A DNA stretch of 19,789 bases from WJLG01 sp964602485 (GTDB taxonomy: Bacteria > Patescibacteriota > Patescibacteriia > Patescibacteriales > WJLG01), in contig CAZRQU010000015.1 of assembly GCA_964602485.1 (NCBI GenBank), positions 1-19,789 on the forward strand, read 5' to 3'. A model generated the notes under the pieces. It saw only the letters and a list, made by a program, of their open reading frames with translations. It did not search any database and was not told the origin of the DNA. Numbering within the stretch: position 1 is the stretch's first letter; every line of letters starts with the position of its first letter. The position numbers and the translations under genes are program-made. Positions 13,437-19,789 of this stretch are shown here, in pieces.

Positions 13437-13757
13437 ATGAGCGAAGAAAAAGATACAAAGAAAAAAGACGTGGAAGAGAACAAACTAACAGCCGTTCTCT
13501 CTTATCTATGGATACTTTTTTTGATCCCATTATTAACCAAAAAAAGGTCCAAATTCTGCCAATTCCATGCCAAGCAAGGGTTGGTTCTGTTCATAATTTG
13601 GTTAGTCGGCAGCTTGGTCTTCTGGTTTCCGCTTTTAGGGCAAGTACTTATGTTGACTCTTTTGATAGTCAACATAATAGCAATAGTCAAAGCCTACAAC
13701 GGAGAATGGTGGGAGATCCCTTATGTTTACGGATGGAGTAAAAAATTCAATATATAA
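13437..13757 (+). CDS. Tic20/DUF4870-like small membrane protein
   Basis: 106 residues. A Lys/Glu-rich N-terminus (1-15) is followed by three hydrophobic segments (about 18-34, 46-63, 65-85). The segment between the first two, RSKFCQFHAKQGLVLFI (37-53), is the conserved loop of the DUF4870/Tic20-like family (PF09685), whose members usually show F-x-x-xQ-xx(L/I)-like loops. The end is WWEIPYVYGWSKKF. Function in bacteria is unknown. The gene has an extended -10 promoter and no SD. 92 bases separate it from ppsA with no terminator, so the two could share a transcript. Confidence 0.75.
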   Translation: MSEEKDTKKKDVEENKLTAVLSYLWILFLIPLLTKKRSKFCQFHAKQGLVLFIIWLVGSLVFWFPLLGQVLMLTLLIVNIIAIVKAYNGEWWEIPYVYGWSKKFNI

Positions 13758-13849
13758 TTAGTTACTTAGTATATTAGTTAATTAGTTGATCAGATCTTTT
13801 GTTTTTCATTAATCGGTTACTGATCGACTGAGTGTCTAATTGACCGAAC

Positions 13850-16303
13850 ATGAGCAAATACATAAAATTCTTTTCAGAATTAAACAACAAAGACGTGCCG
13901 CAAGTAGGCGGAAAGAATGCATCTTTAGGCGAGATGTATTCCAAGCTTACTAAAAAGGGCGTTCGAGTGCCTAATGGTTTTGCCACTACCGCCTATGCCT
14001 ATGACAGCTTCATGGAAAAGACCGGCCTAAAGGAAAAGATCCGGAAAATACTAAAAGATCTGGATACCCACAATGTCACCAACCTAATGAAGAAGGGTAA
14101 GGAAGTGAGAAACACCATTTTGGCGGCTGATCTCTCAAAAGAGTTTGAGCAGGAAATAGCAACTGCTTACAAAAAACTATCCAAAAGCTATGGCGAGACC
14201 TCGCTTGACGTAGCGGTTCGCTCCTCAGCCACAGCCGAAGATCTGCCAGATGCTTCCTTTGCCGGCCAACAGGAAACCTTCTTGAACATCAAAGGCAAGA
14301 ACGACCTTTTGGTAGCAGTAAAGAAATGTATAGCTTCTTTGTTCACCAATAGAGCTATCTCTTACAGGGAGGACAAAGGTTTTGATCATTTCAAGATCGC
14401 CTTATCTGTCGGCATACAAAAGATGGTTCGCTCGGACAAAGCATCTTCAGGAGTGATGTTCTCCATTGACACAGAATCGGGTTTCAAAAACACCGTCTTG
14501 GTCCACTCTATCTATGGGCTGGGCGAAAATATAGTTCAAGGAAAGGTCAACCCGGACGAATTCTATGTCTTCAAACCGACCATGGCCATCATTACTCGCA
14601 GTGTTGGTAAAAAAAGCATAAAGATGATCTATAACAATAAAAAAGGTGCTAAAAAACCGGTAAAAGATGTGCCTGTGTCCGAAGCTGACCGGGAAAAACA
14701 ATCGATCACCGACCAACAGGTCAAAAAACTGGCCAAATGGGCCATGGACATAGAAGATCATTACGGCAAGCCAATGGATATGGAGTGGGCCTTGGACGGA
14801 AAGGATAAAAAACTATACATAGTTCAAGCCAGACCGGAAACCGTCCACAGTCAGGAAGACGTCAATGTGGTGGAAAAATACAAACTTGAAAAGAGGGGCG
14901 ATGCCATAATATCCGGACAAAGCGTGGGCAACCGCATCGGCGCCGGCATATCCAACCGAATAATGGATGTCAAAGACATCAAGAATTTCAAAAAAGGCGA
15001 GGTTCTGGTAACCGATATGACCGACCCGGATTGGGAACCAATAATGAAGATCGCCTCGGCTATAGTCACCGACAAGGGTGGACGCACCTGCCATGCAGCC
15101 ATAGTCTCGCGTGAGCTGGGCATCCCCTGCGTAGTTGGCACCGGCCAAGCTTCAAATAAAATAAAGTCTGGCGACAAGGTGACCGTTTCCTGCGCCGAAG
15201 GTGAAAAAGGGTTTGTCTATAAGGGCGAATTGCCTTTTAAAATAATAAGGAATAATATCGGTGATCTAAAAAGACCAAAGACCAAAGTAATGATGAATGT
15301 CGGCGAACCGGATATGGCCATGCTCACCTCCTTTACTCCGAATGACGGCATCGGCTTGGCCAGGTTGGAATTTATAATCAACAACTATATAAAGATCCAC
15401 CCTTTGGCTCTGCTCAATTTCTCCAAACTAAAAGATAAGAAGCTTAGAAATAAAATAGAGAAGATAACCCATCCTTATAAGGACAAAAAGCAATTCTTTA
15501 TAGACAAGCTGGCTGAAGGCGTGGCTTCCATAGCCGCTTCCGTTTACCCAAAGGATACTATCGTCCGCTTGTCCGACTTTAAATCCAATGAATACGCCAA
15601 CCTGGTCGGCGGGGCCGGCTATGAACCGGAAGAATCAAATCCGATGATCGGCTGGAGAGGCGCTTCTAGATATTATTCAAAAGAATTTTTGCCCGCTTTC
15701 GAAATGGAATGTCAGGCCCTTAAAAAAGTTCGCAACGAAATGGGTCTTACAAACCTAAAGATAATGATACCCTTCTGCCGCACTTTGGAAGAAGGTAAGA
15801 AAGTGAAAGAAATAATGGCCAAGAACGGATTGGTGCAAGGTAGGAATAATTTGGAGATATATGTAATGGCCGAGATACCGACCAATATAATCTTGGCTCG
15901 GGAATTTGCCCAGGAATTCGACGGTTTCTCGATAGGTTCCAATGATCTGACCCAATTAACATTAGGCATAGACCGCGACGCTACCGGAACCTTGGAAATT
16001 GAAGGCGTTTCTAACGAAAAGAATGCGGCTGTTAAAATATTAGTGAGCTACTTGATAAATGCTGCCAAGGCAACCAAGACCAAAGTTGGAATTTGCGGTC
16101 AAGCTCCTTCTGACTTCCCGGATTTTGTTGAATTCTTGGTCAAGGAAGGAATAGACTCGATATCGCTGATACCGGACACTGTCATTGACACCACTATTAA
16201 TGTAAATAGGGTGGAGAAGTCCTTATCTTCAAAGGGTAAGAAGAGACCTTTGGGGAAAGGCAAAACTGCCCGCAAGGCAGGCAAGAAAAAGAAACAAAAA
16301 TAA
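13850..16303 (+). CDS. ppsA: Phosphoenolpyruvate synthase (pyruvate, water dikinase)
   Basis: 817 residues; converts pyruvate, ATP and water into PEP, AMP and phosphate. The ATP-grasp part covers about 1-335 (VGGKNASLGEM at 19-29, RSSATAEDLPDASFAGQQET at 124-143, QARPETVHS near 326-334). The swivelling phosphohistidine domain has GGRTCHAAIVSRELGIPCVVG (410-430, split by H415, which carries the phosphate). The C-terminal PEP-binding TIM-barrel domain has GIGLARLEFI (500-509), IPFCRTLEEG, GSNDLTQLTLGIDRD and GICGQAPSD (747-755) with catalytic C749. GICGQ and SISLIPDTV favour PEP synthase over PPDK. An extra basic tail (KGKKRPLGKGKTARKAGKKK, 795-814) is unusual. No SD; the start fits the conserved beginning. 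In such fermenters the enzyme may run toward pyruvate and ATP. Confidence 0.96.
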   Translation: MSKYIKFFSELNNKDVPQVGGKNASLGEMYSKLTKKGVRVPNGFATTAYAYDSFMEKTGLKEKIRKILKDLDTHNVTNLMKKGKEVRNTILAADLSKEFEQEIATAYKKLSKSYGETSLDVAVRSSATAEDLPDASFAGQQETFLNIKGKNDLLVAVKKCIASLFTNRAISYREDKGFDHFKIALSVGIQKMVRSDKASSGVMFSIDTESGFKNTVLVHSIYGLGENIVQGKVNPDEFYVFKPTMAIITRSVGKKSIKMIYNNKKGAKKPVKDVPVSEADREKQSITDQQVKKLAKWAMDIEDHYGKPMDMEWALDGKDKKLYIVQARPETVHSQEDVNVVEKYKLEKRGDAIISGQSVGNRIGAGISNRIMDVKDIKNFKKGEVLVTDMTDPDWEPIMKIASAIVTDKGGRTCHAAIVSRELGIPCVVGTGQASNKIKSGDKVTVSCAEGEKGFVYKGELPFKIIRNNIGDLKRPKTKVMMNVGEPDMAMLTSFTPNDGIGLARLEFIINNYIKIHPLALLNFSKLKDKKLRNKIEKITHPYKDKKQFFIDKLAEGVASIAASVYPKDTIVRLSDFKSNEYANLVGGAGYEPEESNPMIGWRGASRYYSKEFLPAFEMECQALKKVRNEMGLTNLKIMIPFCRTLEEGKKVKEIMAKNGLVQGRNNLEIYVMAEIPTNIILAREFAQEFDGFSIGSNDLTQLTLGIDRDATGTLEIEGVSNEKNAAVKILVSYLINAAKATKTKVGICGQAPSDFPDFVEFLVKEGIDSISLIPDTVIDTTINVNRVEKSLSSKGKKRPLGKGKTARKAGKKKKQK

Positions 16304-16316
16304 AAGGAATCCCAAA

Positions 16317-16346
16317 AATAAAACACCCCGGATGGGGTGTTTTATT
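16317..16346. terminator. Bidirectional terminator between ppsA and the GGDEF gene
   Basis: AAAACACCCC (16320-16329) pairs perfectly with GGGGTGTTTT (16334-16343) around GGAT. A-rich bases on the left and TTTTATTATAT on the right let it work for both converging genes. Confidence 0.9.
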
Positions 16347-16358
16347 ATATCTAAACTT

Positions 16359-17675
16359 TTAGCTTTGCATCTTTTCGATCATAGCCTCCAATTGTTCTTT
16401 GGATGCTCCAGCTTCGACTGCTTTCTGAAGATCATCAAAACCAACTTGATACACTTGCAAGGTCTCCTTTGTATCCCTAAGTTCCTTTCTAACTTCTTCA
16501 TTATCACTCTTCAATTTTTCATTAGCTTGCTTCAAAAAAGCACCAGCCTCCCTTATATTATATATTCTATCAAGCATAGCCGCATCCTCATCGCCATTCT
16601 TACCTTCTCTAGATATCATAGCTTTATCTTCCGCCTTTCTTTTTCCCATCACCTCATCGCTCATATCGATCAATGTTCCCATGAGTTTCTTAACCACTTT
16701 ATCATGGTCATCTTCTTCTTGTATATCGTTCTTCCCCCCTTCGTATCTCATTAAAGAATCATACAAAGTACTGACGCCTCCGCTCATCCAGGCTTTGAAT
16801 TTATAATTTTTAGGTATCGTCTTTTTAAATTCCTCTATCAGCTCAAGGGATCTAGGTTCCGGTTCAAGTCCTCTTGATCTCAATTCTATCTTATATAGAT
16901 TATACAAAACATCTTCATCTTCGAGATCAAGGGCCTCTTGCGCCGACCTATGCCTATTTATCTTATCGGATATAACCGCTATCAGATCGTTCAAACCTTT
17001 TTCAGCTTCTGAGCCATGAGTTATGGGCTCTTCACTAGTAACAACAGCCGCAAATTCATCCCCTGAATCATGAACAGCGTCGAACCTTAAGCCATACTTT
17101 CTGGCCAACGCCTTTATTGACTTATCAGACAAAACCTCAACCGCCACGCCTATATAGACATCTCCTTCTCGATGCCTACCTCCATTAAGATCATTAACCG
17201 CTTTAAGGCCGTTTAGATCCCAGCTTATCCTGGCAAGTTTCTTCAGGTCTTCCACTTTCGGTTCGTTGTCAAAAATATCCTCTATCTTATCACTCATCAG
17301 CATTCTACTGTACTCTTTATTATACATTCCGAAATTATCCTCATATCTTTTTAAAACCTCTTTTCTCTTTCCCTCTGTTTCATCCTTAAGGTCACTTTCC
17401 GGAGCGTTATATTTTTTAAATTTGTCCACATGGCCCTGAACTTCTTCCCTTAACAATACCGGCAAATCCGCAGTTAATTTCTCCACATATTCATCAAGGG
17501 TCATCTTCTCCTTTTCTTCTTCAGACTCACTCTCTTGTTTGATCTTTCTTTCATAAGTCGAGGAAAGCATTCTTTGTATATTTTCTTCCTTTTCCCTTCT
17601 TTCTCTCTCCAAGGCCTCTTGAGCCTCGCTCTCCGGTGAATTCATAGCCTCCTCTGGATTTTTTTTGTCAGTCAT
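16359..17675 (-). CDS. Cytoplasmic GGDEF-domain protein (SGDEF variant)
   Basis: 438 residues. No membrane segment or recognised sensor domain. A very charged N-terminus (1-60, likely helical) and a helical region (60-140) precede a GGDEF-type domain (about 146-362): WDLNGLKAVNDLNGGRHREGD (152-172, split by the D153/N154 metal and nucleotide region), the active-site loop SGDEF (204-208), a strand KAWMSGGVSTL (294-304) and the closing MGKRKAEDKAMISREGKNG-like helix (343-361). A coiled-coil tail (375-438) follows. GGDEF proteins make cyclic di-GMP; first-Gly changes to Ala or Ser are tolerated in some active enzymes, so activity is possible but unproven. An insertion of about 60 residues lies between SGDEF and the GGVST strand. 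No SD or clear own promoter in the 46 bases before it; transcription may come from the small gene upstream. Confidence 0.85.
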   Translation of the reverse strand: MTDKKNPEEAMNSPESEAQEALERERREKEENIQRMLSSTYERKIKQESESEEEKEKMTLDEYVEKLTADLPVLLREEVQGHVDKFKKYNAPESDLKDETEGKRKEVLKRYEDNFGMYNKEYSRMLMSDKIEDIFDNEPKVEDLKKLARISWDLNGLKAVNDLNGGRHREGDVYIGVAVEVLSDKSIKALARKYGLRFDAVHDSGDEFAAVVTSEEPITHGSEAEKGLNDLIAVISDKINRHRSAQEALDLEDEDVLYNLYKIELRSRGLEPEPRSLELIEEFKKTIPKNYKFKAWMSGGVSTLYDSLMRYEGGKNDIQEEDDHDKVVKKLMGTLIDMSDEVMGKRKAEDKAMISREGKNGDEDAAMLDRIYNIREAGAFLKQANEKLKSDNEEVRKELRDTKETLQVYQVGFDDLQKAVEAGASKEQLEAMIEKMQS

Positions 17676-17699
17676 ATTGTTAAAATTATTATTTTGAAT

Positions 17700-17746
17700 A
17701 AAAAAAGGGCAATGGCGTAATTCAAATAAGAATCAAGCCGTTGCCC
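17700..17746 (-). terminator. Intrinsic terminator overlapping the end of the 17722 gene
   Basis: On the minus strand GGGCAACGGC (17746-17737) pairs with GCCATTGCCC (17716-17707, one mismatch or wobble) followed by T7. The gene's TGA (17722-17724) lies in the loop, so the stop codon comes only just before the transcript's end. Confidence 0.85.
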
Positions 17747-17910
17747 GTAGTCTTTCGACTTTTAGAACTTTTGGCAAAGATCTTGCCAAGTTTCTTTTGT
17801 TCCTCTTCCCTGGTATATGTCTTTGCTGTATAGAAGCGCCTCTGGCTAAGCTTTTCGAATATACCGGGTGATCTTCTTTCAGGTCTTTTGTTTTTTTTGG
17901 TTGAGTTCAT
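17722..17910 (-). CDS. Small basic protein, unknown function
   Basis: 62 residues, very rich in Lys and Arg (MNSTKKNKRPERRSP, then KLSQRRFYTAKTYTREEE, ending KTTGNGLILI). No membrane segment; family not recognised; nucleic-acid or ribosome binding is plausible from charge only. It has a near-consensus promoter (17945-17974) and a terminator that overlaps its last codons, which together argue that it is real. AAGGAG (17929-17934) is 18 bases before the ATG, too far for normal use. That SD better suits an out-of-frame ATG 8 bases upstream of the chosen one that opens a 12-codon frame. The start is therefore uncertain. Confidence 0.6.
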   Translation of the reverse strand: MNSTKKNKRPERRSPGIFEKLSQRRFYTAKTYTREEEQKKLGKIFAKSSKSRKTTGNGLILI

Positions 17911-17944
17911 GATGCATTTTTTGAAAAACTCCTTCCTGAATATA

Positions 17945-17974
17945 ATTATAGGAGATTTTGGAACTAACAGTCAA
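17945..17974 (-). promoter_or_regulatory. Promoter of the 17722 gene
   Basis: Minus strand: TTGACT (17969-17974), 18 bases, TATAAT (17945-17950). Confidence 0.8.
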
Positions 17975-18068
17975 TTTAACAATGAACGAATACTCCCTCA
18001 GCGGACCCCGCCAAGGGGGCGTTGGTCATTAAAAATTATCACTAAATCGATCATATGTCAATTATAAC

Positions 18069-18097
18069 TTGACAATAAAGTAAATAAATTTTATTAT
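18069..18097 (+). promoter_or_regulatory. Promoter of the 18144 gene
   Basis: TTGACA (18069-18074), 17 bases, TATTAT (18092-18097). Confidence 0.8.
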
Positions 18098-18143
18098 ACA
18101 AAAACATTTATCGATCTTTCCACCTTAAAACAAGGAGCAAAGA

Positions 18144-18443
18144 ATGGCCAAAAAGAAAAAACGCGACCGGCGCATGGTTTTGGGGCCGGGCGTGAACACG
18201 ATGAGGACGCGCAAATCAGGCGCCCAGGGCGGCAAAAAGGGCAAACGCGGCTATAACCGCGCTCAAGCAAAAAGGGCTTTCCGTGATCAGATGAACGGGA
18301 AAGCCCTTATTTTTTTCTTTAAGCTGAAAGATCAAACTTCCTCCCTTTTTCTGGATCCTTGTCCTTCTTCCTGTCGTGCTTATGCTCCGGCCAATGAGGA
18401 TGAGACCGGCTATCGCTTCCGGCTTCCGGCTCTTTGGTTTTAG
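18144..18443 (+). CDS. Small basic protein with a terminator inside its frame (ArfA/BrfA-like arrangement)
   Basis: The frame starts at an ATG with SD AAGGAG (18132-18137) six bases before it and a good promoter. The first 57 codons give a very basic protein (MAKKKKRDRRMVLGPG, then TRKSGAQGGKKGKRGYNRAQ and AKRAFRDQMNGK). No stop occurs before the terminator at 18272-18316. Full translation to 18443 (99 residues) would need readthrough, and its last 42 residues only mirror the opposite gene. Most mRNA should thus end near 18316 without a stop codon. Exactly this is known for ArfA and BrfA, small basic ribosome-rescue proteins made from non-stop mRNA when tmRNA is short; ArfA's core has a KKGKGSYMRK motif, and here KKGKRGYNR stands at 31-39. 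Homology is not shown; the rest does not resemble ArfA. A lost stop through a sequencing error is the alternative. Confidence 0.6.
   Translation: MAKKKKRDRRMVLGPGVNTMRTRKSGAQGGKKGKRGYNRAQAKRAFRDQMNGKALIFFFKLKDQTSSLFLDPCPSSCRAYAPANEDETGYRFRLPALWF
18269..18316. terminator. Bidirectional terminator inside the 18144 frame
   Basis: AAGGGCTTTCC (18272-18282) pairs over 11 perfect bp with GGAAAGCCCTT (18298-18308). T7 (18310-18316) follows on the plus strand and T5 on the minus strand, where it ends the tsaD transcript. Confidence 0.88.
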
Positions 18444-18501
18444 TGATCAAAGGCTTATCTTCTTTATAATTCTTAAAAGGCTTTATTTTGCCGAGCTGCA
18501 T
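18319..18501 (-). CDS. Small hydrophilic protein downstream of tsaD, unknown function
   Basis: 60 residues: MQLGKIKPFKNYKEDKPLIT, then KTKEPEAGSDSRSHPHWPEH and KHDRKKDKDPEKGRKFDLSA. Charged, His-rich in the middle (HPHWPEHKH), probably disordered; family not recognised. AAAGGAGG (18507-18514) five bases before the ATG is one of the best SDs of the window and marks the start; the frame is open 11 codons further, into tsaD. The stop of tsaD is 14 bases before this ATG, and the terminator at 18269-18316 follows the stop. The SD, spacing and terminator make expression likely, although the protein itself gives no clue. Confidence 0.7.
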   Translation of the reverse strand: MQLGKIKPFKNYKEDKPLITKTKEPEAGSDSRSHPHWPEHKHDRKKDKDPEKGRKFDLSA

Positions 18502-18515
18502 ACACACCTCCTTTC

Positions 18516-19553
18516 TTAAAGATCGAAGTTGCAATCGGCCTTGAGCTTATCCCAAGGCGTATACTCTTTTCTTTCGGCCTTGAAGTAACCGGCGCAAGCT
18601 ACCATGGCGGCATTGTCGGTAGTATATCTTAATTCCGGCTTCACAAAAGCCAGACCTTCTTCTTTACAGGTTCTGGACAATGCGTCTCTTAAAACAGTGT
18701 TGGCTGAAACCCCGCCGGATAAACACACGGTCTTGGCCTTATATTTCAAAGCGGCTTTTATCGTTTTCTTCACCAGAACATCAACTATTGCTTCTTGATA
18801 TTTAAAACAATATTCAGGTATCCTTTTTTTCCAATTATCATACCCCGGAGCACCTTTTTTTGCTTCGCAATCCACCTTGTCCTTCTGAACTTTATATAAC
18901 AACGAGGTTTTCAGTCCGGAAAAAGAAAGATCGAAATTATTCTTATTAAGCATTGGTCTGGGAAATTCCAGATCAGACTTACCTTTGAATTTATCTGCTT
19001 CCTTGGAAACTAAAGGCCCGCCTGGATAACCCAAGCCTAAAAGCTTGGCCGCCTTATCAAAGGCCTCGCCGGCCGCATCATCCACGGTCTCGCCCAATAC
19101 TTTCATTTCCCCATGGCCTTTCATAAGGACTATCATGGTATGCCCGCCGGAAACCGTCAGAAAAACGGCCGGGAACTTTATCTTGAAAGCACCATCTATG
19201 AAACAAGAATAGATATGGGCCTCTATGTGGTTAACTGAAACAGCTGGTAGACCCCAAGCATAAGCCAAAGTTTTAGCAGTCTCAACGCCAACCATAAGAG
19301 AGGTTATAAGCCCCGGACCGGCAGCCACTGCTATCGCGTCTGGCTTGTTATTACCCAGAGCTTCGTTAATGACCGGCAAGATATTCAAAACATGTTCACG
19401 AGCTGCAACCTCGGGAACCACACCATTATATTTCCTATGTATATCTATTTGCGATGAGACAATATTGGATAAAACCTTTACCTTATTGTTTTTACCTTCC
19501 AAAATAGAAGCAGCGGTCTCATCACAGCTGGTTTCAATACCTAGTACTTTCAT
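18516..19553 (-). CDS. tsaD: tRNA N6-adenosine threonylcarbamoyltransferase TsaD
   Basis: 345 residues, the catalytic ASKHA-fold subunit that, with TsaB and TsaE, transfers threonylcarbamoyl to A37 of ANN-reading tRNAs. MKVLGIETSCDETAASI (1-17) opens the family; NHIEAHIYS (108-116) holds the metal-binding His109 and His113; TVSGGHTMIV (133-142), GEAFDKAAKLLGLGYPGGP (162-180), LSFSGLKTSL (209-218), CLSGGVSANTVLR (277-289) and YTTDNAAM (310-317) with the metal Asp313 are all present. Length is normal. No SD. It leads a two-gene operon with the 60-residue protein. TsaB and TsaE are not in the window. Confidence 0.97.
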   Translation of the reverse strand: MKVLGIETSCDETAASILEGKNNKVKVLSNIVSSQIDIHRKYNGVVPEVAAREHVLNILPVINEALGNNKPDAIAVAAGPGLITSLMVGVETAKTLAYAWGLPAVSVNHIEAHIYSCFIDGAFKIKFPAVFLTVSGGHTMIVLMKGHGEMKVLGETVDDAAGEAFDKAAKLLGLGYPGGPLVSKEADKFKGKSDLEFPRPMLNKNNFDLSFSGLKTSLLYKVQKDKVDCEAKKGAPGYDNWKKRIPEYCFKYQEAIVDVLVKKTIKAALKYKAKTVCLSGGVSANTVLRDALSRTCKEEGLAFVKPELRYTTDNAAMVACAGYFKAERKEYTPWDKLKADCNFDL

Positions 19554-19604
19554 CTTGACTAATTTAAAATTTTAGTTTATATTATTATTACTATCATAGA
19601 ACAG

Positions 19605-19640
19605 CAAAAAAATCCACCTCTAGGGGATTTTTCTTTTTGA
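19605..19640. terminator. Hairpin with T-runs on both sides
   Basis: AAAAATCC (about 19607-19614) pairs with GGATTTTT (19625-19632) and flanking T-runs stand on both strands. On the minus strand it could end transcription entering from beyond the window before tsaD; on the plus strand there is no gene ahead of it. Confidence 0.5.
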
Positions 19641-19665
19641 CACTGTTTTTGATATTTATTATTTG
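19637..19665 (+). promoter_or_regulatory. Probable promoter of tRNA-Glu
   Basis: TTGACA (19637-19642), 17 bases, TATTTG (19660-19665), 22 bases before the tRNA. The -10 is weak. Confidence 0.5.
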
Positions 19666-19687
19666 CTCTTTGAATATTTGAAATGAT

Positions 19688-19759
19688 GGTCCCTTCGTCT
19701 AATGGTTAGGACATCAGGTTTTCATCCTGAAAACAGGGGTTCGATTCCCCTAGGGACTA
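19688..19759 (+). tRNA. tRNA-Glu (anticodon UUC)
   Basis: 72 bases. Acceptor GGTCCCT pairs with AGGGACT (first pair G-U). The anticodon stem TCAGG/CCTGA encloses TTTTCAT with anticodon TTC. T-arm AGGGG-TTCGATT-CCCCT. The D-arm GTCTAATGGTTAGGAC is typical for Glu. CCA is not encoded. Confidence 0.95.
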
Positions 19760-19789
19760 CAACGAAACAAAAAACACCCAAGCGTCAGC

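Larger units (their letters stand above)
17911..18143. other. Divergent intergenic region between two small basic genes
   Basis: 233 bases. It holds the minus-strand promoter at 17945-17974, the plus-strand promoter at 18069-18097, a GC-rich inverted stretch (GACCCC...GGGGG...GGTC, about 18004-18026) in otherwise AT-rich DNA, and a further minus-strand TTGACA/TAATTT pair with 17-base spacing around 18032-18060. Nothing else recognisable. Confidence 0.6.

Noticed and set aside
16332..16754. 140-codon plus-strand frame
   Set aside because: Starts inside the bidirectional terminator and is antisense to the GGDEF gene.

Overview
This window looks like the chromosome of a small-genome uncultivated bacterium of the Candidate Phyla Radiation (Patescibacteria, most like Parcubacteria). 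That is inferred from gene content and style: a PF18895-type 'T4SS pilin' membrane protein, a short HrcA, a 56-residue Thermotoga-type ferredoxin, a TM-free GGDEF protein, many housekeeping genes without Shine-Dalgarno (SD) sequences, tRNAs without encoded CCA, and stand-alone GIY-YIG and S23-type four-helix-bundle genes embedded in intergenic repeats. TGA acts as a stop, so this is not a code-25 lineage.

Layout. 1-880: a GIY-YIG nuclease gene bracketed by inverted copies of an ATTCTGA-type repeat, with further copies beside it, one pair without any gene. 880-4850: heat-shock operon on the minus strand, hrcA-grpE-hsp20-dnaK, under a perfect CIRCE operator whose spacer contains the -35 hexamer; its junctions hold hairpins built from short-period repeats. 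4850-5710: ferredoxin and a small TPR protein, minus strand, each with its own promoter and terminator. 5790-10860: five plus-strand genes of unrecognised families, mostly membrane-anchored with long charged or coiled-coil parts, all with strong SDs, in three transcription units with textbook promoters and terminators; two of the promoters share a palindrome at an identical distance. 10900-11450: pilin-like protein. 11500-13230: minus-strand tRNA-Leu(UAG), four-helix-bundle gene and tyrS. 13380-16350: Tic20/DUF4870-like membrane protein and phosphoenolpyruvate synthase, plus strand. 16350-18320: GGDEF-domain protein and two small basic proteins facing away from each other. 18319-19553: tsaD and a 60-residue hydrophilic protein in its operon. 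19688-19759: tRNA-Glu(UUC).

The main candidates for something undescribed are: (i) a small basic gene at 18144 whose reading frame runs without a stop through its own intrinsic terminator, the non-stop arrangement known for the ribosome-rescue factors ArfA and BrfA, and which carries a KKGKxxYxR motif; (ii) the five-gene membrane/coiled-coil cluster and its shared CTTAAATAAG operator-like palindrome; (iii) the GIY-YIG repeat cassette next to a gene-less copy. All functional statements come from reading motifs by eye; no database search was possible.
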